Under the pieces are notes generated by a model. The model did not search any database. It saw nothing but the letters and a program-made list of their open reading frames with translations, and had not been told where the DNA came from. Source: Brienomyrus brachyistius (Eukaryota > Chordata > Actinopteri > Osteoglossiformes > Mormyridae). From it: a stretch of DNA of 64,000 bases. The position numbers and the translations under genes were made by a program. The stretch spans positions 29,978,618-30,042,617 of the forward strand of contig NC_064533.1 in the NCBI RefSeq assembly GCF_023856365.1, given 5' to 3'. Of the stretch, positions 1 through 10,051 are shown one piece after another. The stretch's first letter is position 1. Every line of letters begins with the position of its first letter.

Positions 1-593
1 CGAGTGTTAAGGAATGGGAAGCTCACACCTGCACCTCACAGACACGGATTAAGGCTATGGATCCACCATAAAAAGGCTGAATGTTCTGCAGTAGACATTA
101 ACAGTACAGTCAGTTGGGGTCTCCATGTTTATGGTCTGGGTGCTAACATAAGTTAATCACCATTAATCCCTTTGAGGGATTCAACTACAACAATTCGTTC
201 TATTCGTTAAAGCAGCTTCATCCATTGATCTTCCAATCTCTTGTCCAGAAGAGGACTATGGGGGGAGGGGATCCTGGCAGAATAGGGCACAAGGCAAGGA
301 GAACACCCTGAATGGGATGCCAGTGTAGTGTAGAGCATGCGCAAACACCATCTGCAATTCTATCATTTTTAGAAATGTCAGCTAACTGCATGTATTTCAG
401 CTACGAGAGGAAACCCACACACGCAAAAACAGGTGAGGGACGGGATTTGAACCCATGACCCGGAACAACAGCTCCATGCCTCTTCAGTTGTCAGCATGGG
501 ATTTTTGTGCTTTCGATCGATACTTCCACTTCAGCGGAACCAGGATGAAGCTCAGGGCTTGCAGAGTCATCAGAGTGGAGAAATGAGTCTGTC

Positions 594-656
<63 letters not shown>

Positions 657-3600
657 GAGATGTCGATATGACCTCACTCGCCCCCCAGGAGTCCCCTTCT
701 GACAGCAGGCTTATGAGAAGTTGCTGAGGCCAGCTGCTCCAAGCAGGGGATGCGAAGAAGGCAAGTCTGAAGACATCTTCATACCCCCCCCCCCCCACCC
801 CTGCCCTCAAAACCAGGCCTAAGCACCCTGAATGTACAGAGAGAGGATAGAAAGGCAGCCTCTCCCCAGGTGACACTGCTGACTCCTCTGCCTAGCAGAG
901 TACGCCTCGCTTAGGGCTTCACTCCCACACACTGCTCAGAGACGCCCCCTAGCGAACGATTTCAAGAGACAAGTCGCTCTAGGCTCCCGGAGGGCATGTA
1001 AAGCCCCCCAGAAGTGAATAAGATAAATTAAAGGCTGCGTCCACACTGCTTTGTAGACGTTTTGAAACGTAAAGAATCAGCATCCACACAGCCTCCTAAC
1101 ATTGTTTACAAAAGTATTTCCGTCCGCACTGAAAAGAGCAAAATGTATTTAACACAGCTTTTACTTTACCTTTGCGGGCACCACAAACTGTATATGAAAA
1201 CAGGAAGAGGAAGTGTCGCCTACGCTGGGGTCATTTATTCGCGACTTGTATTTACAAGGAGCAGCAATGCCAAAAAGGAGCAGGAGAGCAGACTATTTTG
1301 TGTGGACTGGGTGGAATTGCTGTTAAAACAAATGCACAAGTATAACTCGAATAAAGTGGGCTAAAATACAAATTGGGAATCGTGTCCAAATACAGGGAAA
1401 GGCCACAGGATGAGTGGGACCAATTCGTAATTTTCAAAAGTCCCTGTTTTCACTCATTTACACTGCAACACTGAAATCGAGTTTGCTGAAGTACCCAGCT
1501 CCGAAGACCGTTTTTTAAAGTCTCAGTTTTTTGCCATTGAAAACTCTGGTATAGTGTGGATGAAAGACGAAAAGTAGAGACTAGACAAATGTGTATATTT
1601 TTCAATGAAAATGTAGCTGTATGGACACAGTCTATTCCTACATGGCAGCCCATGCTTAGTTCAGTGACCAGGAAAGAGAGGAGATCCAGATCCACATCGG
1701 ACCGATGACTAGCAACCTGCCCATCAGGGTGACTCTAAGTGCCAGACAGGATCCCTCTCACAGTCTGGGAAGGTCAAACCATGGGCCAGATAAATAACAG
1801 GAGCAACTGAAGTAGAGGTGCAGTGGTGGGATTCCTCAAGGACATCGAGGCTAACATTAACAGGCTAAGGAAAGCAGGAAGCACCCCCAGGACCTTTTGA
1901 AGCGAAATCTAACCCCCCCTCCGGTGGCATTTGTTGCCCTTCCTAGGGCAAAAGGCAAGAGGCGCCATCCTGCTTCCATGGAGCGGCGAGGTTGGACACC
2001 GCTTAGACCCCAGACCATCCTAGAGAACTCAGGGTACCTTCAGCATAGTCACAGGGTCTACAGCAGTCGTCTCCAAGCTTTTCTTACAGTAAGAGCTACT
2101 TCTACAAAGAAAATACTCCGGCAAGCTACCAAATCACAGCAGAAAATCTCGCCAGACGGGAAGCGAGTCCCCCTCAGCATATTTGCTGCCTGGTGGACTG
2201 GGATGAAAGTTGTACTGCAATCATTGCAGTGGATCGACGATTTGGCCACCACTGGTCTATGGGTAATTAACCAGCACCCAAACTGGGAAACGACAGAGCG
2301 GCAGTGTGAGACCAGAGTAGGAGAAACCACAATGAACAAGCATTTTATCAGAATCCTCTTCCCACCCATAAAAATATCATGGAAGATCATTAAAGATTCA
2401 TGTAGAGCCCGCATGTTTTTATAGGATGGAATGTAAGCACAGCAAACAGAGACTAAGCTAGCAGTGTATGTACCAAGCAAGTCCACCTAGAAGACACACA
2501 GTAACATCATTACACTGCTCTGAAGGGACATGTTTTACACTGTGCATTGTTTACCTACTATGAATACCCAGGTAATGCGTCCCATTCTGGGTACGGACCG
2601 CAGACCGCCACCTGGCCCAGGTGTTAATATCCCATCTGGCTATTAACAGGCCATTAATTTACAGTCAAGGGCCTGACAAGCCAAAGTGTTCAAAAAGCCG
2701 CAAGTCACCGAGTGATTCAGACAGACAGTAACTTTCACCCAGGAGTTTTTGCTCAATACATGCTCATCTTTCATGCCATATTAAATATATTGTAACTCTG
2801 TCTGTGCTGGGGCCGGTGGTAGCAGCCTCCATTAAATCTTCCTGCAGGAGAGCTAAATTTAACATTAGCCATTAAGCTAATACCGGCATTCCTTGCAGTG
2901 TAATACTGCACAGTTGACAGTTTAACTCTGGAAATGAAACACACCTGAGTAAGAGGGTGGGTCTGCAACTAGAGTGTGTGAGGAAATGGAGGGTGTGTAC
3001 AGGAAGTAGGGACAAATAAAGAAACCCCAGTCGCCACTAGAAAAATGTGCTGGTGCTCAGAGAGATAGTTAATAATCAGAATTCCACAGAACAGGGTAAA
3101 ACACAGCCATTTGTCATGGTACAGAGGATGAGTGTGAAATGCTGGAATACAGATGCTTAAAAAATGTGCCTCTAATATTCAGGCAGAAGGATGACTGAAA
3201 TGTAACAGCCATGTGCTGCATAGCCAGCTGCTAACCTTGGTCTCCTTTAAAACAGTAAGCTGTTTTATTTCCCACAATGCCATGGTGTCTGGGCCAGCCG
3301 GCTGCATTGACACCAAATCATCCTGGGTGAATGAAAGACCCTGGGCCGAAGCACGGTCCTGGGATCCAGTGTCACACAGTGGTGGGAGGCGACTGAACCC
3401 GTCTCTCACATCTCCAGAGACGGTCAGGCATCTATACAGTTTACTACAAATACCCAGCTTCAGCTGAGGTCAGCATCTCTGCAGTGGGATGGGGTCTGTG
3501 CTAAGGTCACGCAGATGTTACACTCTGTAAAATAAGGGCTGTGTGTGACTCAGGAATGCTGCTAGAGACCTTAAGCCCCTTAAGAGCATATCATATTTGG

Positions 3601-5200
3601 CCCCTAACCCAGTCCAATACAATTACGTCCCAAATTTTTCTAGGGTCCCAATCACTCAGGAGCCCTTAGAATCATCCTTCCACCCCTTCACGGCGCCCCC
3701 AGTGTGGCTTTGCACGTTCGGATTCTGTGCCCATCATTAGATAATTAGACAATACTCAGTCGGCAGAGTGGTTTCACCATCGGGCCCTTATGTGAGGCAC
3801 TTAATGCCAGTTGATTCAGGGACTGACTGACCCGGCCCAACTGCATGTTGCTTTGGATAAAACCATCGGCTAAGTAAGTTAACCTAAAATTGTGGGACTT
3901 CACGAACTCAAGGTGAAAAAAATACGTCACCTTCTAACATCTGTCCTTTCATGTTATAGAAACAGAGGATGATCTCTTAAAGACATTTTTTCCACCTAGA
4001 ATGGGTGATAGGGGATCCTGGAGTGGGAATGTAGAATTAAACTATTTGCTGAACTAGATTTGGCGCTGTCAGAAAGGACAGCACTGTATTCCCTGGACAG
4101 TCCTGTCATTTGGTCTGGCTATCGAAGCAGTACTCATTCCACACTCACATGTACAATTTCTAGAATGACTGAATCGATCACATGGAAATATAAAAGTTAA
4201 TAAATGTGTTTTTACCTGAATGCTGAAAGTAGCTACAATCAACAAGAACAGCATTTACAAATCAAAGTATTTTTAACTCCAATTTATTAACCACTAAACA
4301 ACAAAATACTGGTGAACAAGTGACTTTGTATTGATCGCTACTATGATTTTCTGCACTATTAAACCGTGACTTGTAAAACTGCCGTACATTGTGCTTGTGA
4401 ATTCCATCAAATGCATTTTAAGCGGAAGAACAGCAATAAGCCGCTCCCCATCGTTCACCCACAGAACGCACAGAATGTTACTTATCAGGTCCATCCATGA
4501 AAACATGCCCCCTCCTCTAAGCATCAGCATTCCCATCAGTCTGGTGGGTTTTTACTCACACATGTTTCAGTCTTTCGAAAATAAAGTGCATAGCCAGCAC
4601 CCAGAGCCACTTATATGCACAGACAGGTTGATCTCTAAGATTCGACAGGGCTCCGGTGGTGCAGATCCCCTCTGGAGAAGCTCAAGGGCGGGAGCACATC
4701 AGTGTCAAACACCAAGGACATGCAGCAGCTCCCGATACCCGCACCAAAGTCACAGACGAAAAAGGCTGCAGTCATGCTGCTTCTTAAGAGCCCTGACTGA
4801 GGGAGATGAAACACATCAAACCGTGCACTACACTTTGAAAAGTGAGTCTTTATCAGCTGGAACAAAGAGCCACTGTGAAACTGAAACCACAGTGAACATC
4901 CCTGCCATTGTATATGTATTACACAGCTTAAACACAGCTTCTAACTACTCCTGTACTTCCACACACCAGCTACGTTCATGTTGTAAATTGATGATATTAT
5001 GACAATAATATATTTAGCCACTACAAACTTGGAAAATGTTTTTTGAAAGTCTGCCTGTAAAATCATTCAGAATATTAAGCTTATAATCGCAGCTTTTCAG
5101 TTAAAAAGCAGTTTATGAACATCGCCTGACTGAAACACATAACATGTGTAGGCCTAATAATGTCGCTTTTGGTGTGATAAAAGTCATTTCATTGATTTGA
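1..5200. other. Gene-poor left flank, repeat debris
   Basis: I see no exon I can support here. Open frames up to 203 codons (about 4391-5002 on the + strand and 1897-2424 on the + strand) show no recognisable domain and no shared splice structure. Repeat debris includes a reverse-oriented tRNA-SINE piece near 410-470 with a B-box-like stretch, a piece at 3760-3875 ending in the fish SINE tail motif 'gctttggataaaa', and a possible terminal-inverted-repeat element at about 1033-1632, whose ends read ggctgcgtccaca and, on the other strand, gactgtgtccata. The remaining introns of the KIAA0930-like gene on the minus strand could run through this stretch. Confidence 0.5.
590..661. repeat. Compound microsatellite (TG)n-(GA)n
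   Basis: A run of TG dinucleotides passes directly into a run of GA dinucleotides broken by a few AA steps. It is simple sequence. The open frames across it on both strands result from the repeat and are not genes. Confidence 0.95.
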
Positions 5201-5418
5201 TATCAGTATTGCTGTAAGTGTCTTTCCCAGTCAAATGTATTCAGTTCTATGGTGTAAAGTACAAATACTTCATTACTGTACTTAAGCAGGTTTATGGTTT
5301 GGGATTGGAACTTCAGTATTTTAAATTACTGCAACCCTTACTTTCACTTCGCTACATTTTGGAGCCAAATAATGAGTTTTGACTCTCACTCGATATATTG
5401 TGAATGACCATCATTACC

Positions 5419-5816
5419 GTCAAGGGCCGTGGTCAAGGCCGATCCATGGTGCGGCTTGGTAATAAAGAGGATTTTATTATTAATTGAACTCAACAGAGCC
5501 AGGATCAAAAAAGGGACCAAGAGGGGTCAAAACAAAAGGCAGGAAGGCTACATAAAAAGTAACAACAATTAAATTTAGCACCGAGAAAAACAACAAAGTC
5601 CATAATAAACCAGAGGAAACTAATAACTAAGACTTCCAGCATAGCTGCGGCTAGCTAGCATCAAAGCCACAACTGTAGGGAAACACTGATTTAAGTACCC
5701 GTGGAGCTGCGGAACACACTGGGAACACAGAAGGGTGCTAAACCTACAGAAACAGAGAAAAGGATGGAATGGCCAGCGACACCTGCTGGCCAAACATAAG
5801 ACGACAGAGCTGATCC
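5419..5816. mobile_element. Unclassified 398-bp insertion inside the hAT element
   Basis: TTACC flanks this segment on both sides (5414-5418 and 5817-5821), as expected for a 5-bp target-site duplication. Read on the minus strand it contains an AATAAA signal near its 3' end, which would fit a solo LTR. However, the ends are not the canonical TG...CA, so the class is uncertain. Confidence 0.4.
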
Positions 5817-6159
5817 TTACCTAATAAATAATAATTAAAAACTCATCCAGGGCTGCAAGATTCTGGATAAGGTATGAATCACAATGCTTTAACTCAGAAT
5901 CGAGATCATGAATTTCTTTCATGTTTTTGTGCAATATTTTATTTCCTTTATTAATTATTATTATTATTATTTTGCATTACATATTGTATTTATAAAGATG
6001 GAACAAACGATGTGTATGGATCCACGATATTTCGTTTAACATACTAGAATTGCTGTCTGATAGGCGGGATCTAAATTCAAAGTTATTAAGTAAGTAGACT
6101 GGGCTTCTGACAAAATGTTCAGCCATTGTCGCTATTGGAGGACGATGGTTTCCATCAAA

Positions 6160-6500
6160 GGGGCGGCATGGTGGTGCAGTGGTTAGCACTGTTGCCTCAC
6201 ACCTCTGGGACCCGGGTTCGAGTCTGGGTCACATGTGTGCGGAGTTTGCATGTTCTCCCCATGTCGTCGTGGGGTTTCCTCCAGGTACTCCGGTTTCCCC
6301 CCACAGTCCAAAAACATGCTAAATAGCCCATAGGTGTGCATGTGTGAGTGAATGGTGTGTGAGTGTGCCCTGCGATGGGCTGGCCCCCCATCCTGGGTTG
6401 TTCCCTGCCTCATGCCCATTGCTTCCGGGATAGGCTCCGGACCCCCCGCGACCCAGTAGGATAAGTGGTTTGGAAAATGGGTGGGTGGATGGATGGATGG
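6160..6500 (+). mobile_element. tRNA-derived SINE with GGAT tail
   Basis: The 5' part resembles a tRNA promoter. An A-box-like TGGTGCAGTGGTTAGC is followed by a B box GGTTCGAGTCT at 6215-6225. A tRNA-unrelated body follows, then a 3' end 'ggataagtggtttggaaaatgg' type tail and several GGAT repeats. The structure fits a fish SINE that uses LINE (L2-type) machinery. A diverged copy lies in xpot intron 5 (38699-39026), and a rearranged fragment lies at 59517-59655. It inserted into the hAT element at 5247-6842, so it is younger than that element. Confidence 0.85.
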
Positions 6501-7567
6501 TTTATATAAACCTTATAAAATCTCTCATCTTTCGTTTCAAATGGAATAAAAATGTGATTCCGCTAATCTGCGTTTTCGTCATAGTGTCGCACTGTAACTT
6601 GCAATACTATATTCCTGTGTTAAAACAATTTACAATGATAAGTTAGTTTTTGCAAGATCAATAAATTTAAATGCAGACCTAATGTACTTTTTACTTAAGT
6701 ACTTTAAAAACCATATATAAAAGTAAATATATATTTACTTTTACTTGAGTAGTATTTTGCTGGATGACTTTTACCTAAGTAATATTTTGGTGTGGTATCT
6801 GTACTTTTACTTTATTGAAATCCAGTACTTTTTCTACCACTGATTCAGTTTAGCTGCATTTAACTGAAGAATACAAGGTGTTACCTTCACGTAGCAATGT
6901 AGGTCTAATACAAAAAGGTCTCTATGCAATCAAATTATAGGCTAGATGTATATAAATCACGATCCAGTTTTATATTAGCAGGTATCGAAGGAAAATAGTA
7001 CCTTTCTTCATATGACGAAAAAGTGTTTCACCTCATTATTTCACTTCTTCACAGGTTCAAGTCCACGGTGAACTTTCCTTCCAATATATGTGCACGTAAC
7101 TTGTAAATTTTTCTGCTATTATGCTTATCTAATGATTAGATTTGTATAATACTTTATGCGAAATGACTCTCCAGACTGTGTAAATATGTCCGGATGATGG
7201 AACTGATGAATCGGTCTTAGTGAGACGGGGCTGGACGGTGCGCTCCCTGCCTTAAACCCTTTGTGAGCATCACGACCAGCCGCTCCATTTAAATGCAAAA
7301 AACCCACTACATGCCTTCTGATCCGGCTTTGTTACAACATTGTTATAATATTTACTCACCATCGAGCCGTCGTTTACTTTTTGAGCGTATCACTTGGCAT
7401 TAAGATGAAAGAGGGATGGGAAGATACCTTTGATGGACAGATAGCCTTTGCTAAAGGGAACCCCCGTCAATGTCACAGATATGATGATATATGATATATC
7501 GGCAGACCTATAGAAATTTCTTTCTGAAAATAATAAAATAAAATTAACTGGCGAGTGAATGCATGTG

Positions 7568-7731
7568 TAAAGCATGCTATAAAGTCACTAAGTCCGCCGA
7601 TCTCACGTACGTCTGACCTGAAAATCTGTTTTAAAGCATGCTGTAAACTCACCGATTGCTCTGATTTCCCGAATATCTTACATGAAAAGCCGTCTTAAAG
7701 CATATAACAAACTCACCGATCGCGCTGATCT
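7568..7731. repeat. 64-bp tandem repeat spanning an exon/intron boundary
   Basis: The motif TAAAGCAT recurs at 7568, 7632 and 7696, an exact period of 64 bp, with two and a half units present. The third unit runs into the splice donor and 3' end of the minus-strand exon at 7717-7864. The second unit carries a second copy of the donor plus about 13 diverged exonic bases. Confidence 0.8.
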
Positions 7732-7864
7732 CCTGCCGGGTGCTCAGCCGGTTTCTCTCGTCGGCAATCGCCTTCAGCATCCGCTGCAGAGACTGGTCCA
7801 GCTCCCCGTTTTCCTCCTCCTCTTCAGTGCCGACTGCCTTGCAGTAACTCTGAAAGGATGCCAT
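7717..7864 (-). CDS. First coding exon of a KIAA0930-like gene (partial)
   Basis: On the minus strand an ATG at 7864 opens 49 codons plus one base, ending at a consensus donor (ATCG|GTGAGT) at 7717. The peptide starts MASFQSYCKAVG, continues with a run of acidic residues, and ends in QRMLKAIADERNRLSTRQEI. That last block resembles, from memory, the conserved start of human KIAA0930 (C22orf9), an uncharacterised protein, which begins at the internal Met. Other exons are not visible; they would lie at lower coordinates, probably beyond the window. The next gene on the other side of this exon is fbxo7, also on human chromosome 22, which supports the guess. The exon has no other recognisable domain. 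The identification rests on about 20 residues and is tentative. Confidence 0.5.
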
Positions 7865-8219
7865 TCCCAAACTGAGCTCATGACAGTCCCGGAAAGGGAG
7901 AAATCGCCCGGGTGGGGTGCGTGCTGGTGGGAGGTCGGCGGCAGGGGAGGGGCGCTGGAGATCCCCCTCCCTCCTGATCAGCAGAATAATCCTTAATATT
8001 TATTGCGGGCCGAGTGGTGATACCAGCCGGGCTGTGCAGCTGTCACCGCAGCGAGCCTCAGAGGCGCAGAGTGTGACCCGCTTCCGCCTGCCCTCCGACA
8101 TCAGCCGGCATTGCGCCGGGAGCAGCCCTCACACTTCCTGCGAAGCGTTTAAAAGGGACGGGACCGGTCCGATCACGAACCGTACATCCCCCACGGTCAC
8201 GAAATGACATGTTGTGCTT

Positions 8220-9030
8220 ACCAAAAGACTTTTCGAGCTCTTAAATGGCCGCCATCGTGACAGTACCGGTCTCCCCCTTTAAAGACACAGTGTTCACGCA
8301 CAGCGCCGGTCGTGCTTAAAACAGGACTAGGTGTCTTCGGTTTATGATCCCGCATTTAGGTGAAAAGTAAAAGGTGGGAAAGGTAAATGGTGAAACGCCC
8401 TTAAGGGCTTCAAAGACCTCTCCCATGCCTGAAATGCAAACGGGGATACAGCGCCCCGGGGGATCCACTGTGCTCCACAAGGTCCAATACTTATTCCTAA
8501 AACTCCAATTTAAATTACTTTATTCTGTGTAAGGTTTTCACTAATTGCTTTTACGATACTAGTAAAAGCGGCATTATTATGGTCGCAATAACATCCTAAA
8601 CAGACCGTTTACAGTAAGATGCATTGCTACAGAACAAATGACATGCACCGGGTAACATGATAGATGACAGCACATGGTCTTCACACTTTAGTATATTAGA
8701 ATATGTGCTTATTTAGAAATATATACATTAATACTTTACTGAAGAGTGAAAAGCAAGTAATGTTTCGAGAAGAACATGGAATTGTGGGGAAAAAATTGTG
8801 TCTTTCACATGTCTTTTTTCAGTTCAGCTTTATTTCAGTTTACTTCAGGTTTAATCTGCACCCTAATGTCTCTGCTGCTGACCATAGCTGAATCCTGTGG
8901 CACATCAAAATCAGAGCAGTTAAAAATGCATATATAATGGTCGCGGTACAGTATATATGCACTGCACAACAGTCAGTCACTGCAGGTTGGAGGTCACTTT
9001 TTATATATTATTTATGGAAAAAGTGTATGT
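8220..9030. other. Intergenic spacer between the KIAA0930-like exon and fbxo7
   Basis: No exon or RNA gene is evident. The segment at 7870-8200 just upstream of the KIAA0930-like exon is rich in G, C and CpG and is the likely promoter region of that gene. The rest is AT-rich single-copy-looking sequence. Confidence 0.4.
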
Positions 9031-9041
9031 ATACATTATTG

Positions 9042-9244
9042 CATGGATGTCAAACTCCAGTCCTGGGCGGCCAGAGCCCTGCACATTTTTGGGTTTCCCC
9101 TCATTTAACACACCTGATTTATCGCTTTGCAACTCCTTGCTAATTACCACACAGCTCTTGAGCCGAATCGTTTGTGGGGGAACAGGGAAAGAACTAAGCT
9201 ACACAGGACTCCGCCCCCCCCAGGACTGGAGTTTGACATCCCTG
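9042..9244. mobile_element. hAT MITE, 203 bp, with 8-bp target duplication
   Basis: The direct repeat CATTATTG lies at 9034-9041 and 9245-9252. The ends are near-perfect inverted repeats of about 25 bp: the left reads CATGGATGTCAAACTCCAGT and the right, on the other strand, reads CAGGGATGTCAAACTCCAGT. An 8-bp duplication and a CAGGG-type terminus are diagnostic of the hAT superfamily. At 203 bp it has no coding capacity. Confidence 0.9.
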
Positions 9245-9478
9245 CATTATTGGAAAATGTATGGTGAAACAACAGCTCTGCCCCCTCCTGGGATCAATAC
9301 ATTGTCATTCACAAGAAGAGCACTGCACTGACAATACAAAGGTCCTGTGTTCGACTAAATTGCTTTGGATAAAACCTTCACATAAAGGAGTAACTGTAAC
9401 TTCTATCGATTCATCTGCAATTTAGAGCTGTTAGTCAGCCTGGCTGTATGCATGCAGACTGCAGAAGCAAACCTGCAA

Positions 9479-9567
9479 CACGGAGAGAACATGCAAACTC
9501 AACATGCACAGAGGGCAGATAGAGTCAAACACCTAACCCCGAAGGTGTGAGGTAACAATACTACCCC
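9479..9567 (-). mobile_element. SINE fragment, reverse orientation
   Basis: The stretch 'gagagaacatgcaaactc' through 'gtgaggtaacaatact' is the reverse complement of the body and B-box region of the same tRNA-SINE type seen at 6160-6500. It lacks both ends. Confidence 0.55.
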
Positions 9568-9734
9568 AAAGAATATAAATTAAAAGGCCAAACCTGAAGA
9601 ATAAACTACTGGAAATGAAAAAAAAGATGTTCAGTAAGTTGAGTTGGTGAAATTTACTTGTGTGAAAGTATAAGAAACACATTCTAAGGGGAACAGGAAT
9701 CCAGACGGTGCTGCATAGTTTCAGCCTTCTGTCT

Positions 9735-9740
9735 TTTATT
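9735..9740 (-). terminator. Candidate poly(A) signal of fbxo7
   Basis: AATAAA on the minus strand, about 310 bp beyond the fbxo7 stop codon and the first canonical signal there. It gives a short 3' UTR. Confidence 0.6.
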
Positions 9741-10051
9741 CAAAGCAAATGGCAAATGTCTCACGCAAAGACCTATGAAACCATAAATGCTCCCCTCAAA
9801 CTGCTGTACGCAGCACACCAGGCATCAGGGGTAAACCTGCAGCAGGAGACGCTTCTTCACCCAGTGTTACTTCTGCAAAGCAGGGAATGAACAGAGGCTA
9901 AACTCTCAGAACGCTCGTAGCACACGGCTAAAGCAGCCGGGCCCTAGGGGCTGTGAACCAGGCAAACTCCTCAGGGCAGCAAAGATTCACACAAACGGCT
10001 CTGGCGCGCGTACATGTCACTGAGAGAATCCTTTGAGATTTAATCGTCGTG

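Larger units (their letters stand above)
5247..6842. mobile_element. hAT-type DNA element with 8-bp target duplication, carrying nested insertions
   Basis: The 8-bp direct repeat ATTCAGTT occurs at 5239-5246 and again at 6843-6850. Between the copies, the left end reads CTATGGTGTAAAGTAC and the right end, on the other strand, reads CAGTGGTAGAAAAAGTAC. These are imperfect terminal inverted repeats of the fish hAT type, whose usual ends begin CAGTGG. The interior is AT-rich and contains TTTACTTTTACTTGAG-like motifs, with no intact transposase. At least two later insertions lie inside it, at 5419-5816 and about 6160-6500. Confidence 0.8.

Noticed and set aside
484..876. 130-codon open frame on the minus strand
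   Set aside because: Most of it translates the TG/GA microsatellite into Ser-Leu and Thr-His repeats; no domain and no splice context.
1897..2424. 175-codon open frame on the plus strand
   Set aside because: No recognisable domain; it overlaps an opposing 142-codon frame and repeat-like text, as expected from chance.
4391..5002. 203-codon open frame, one of the longest in the window
   Set aside because: Composition is Ser/His/Thr-rich without a domain, there is no partner exon, and an opposing frame overlaps it. I judged it chance in a repeat-rich region.
6160..6240. tRNA gene suggested by A- and B-box motifs
   Set aside because: There is no cloverleaf with acceptor pairing, and the body and GGAT tail identify a tRNA-derived SINE.
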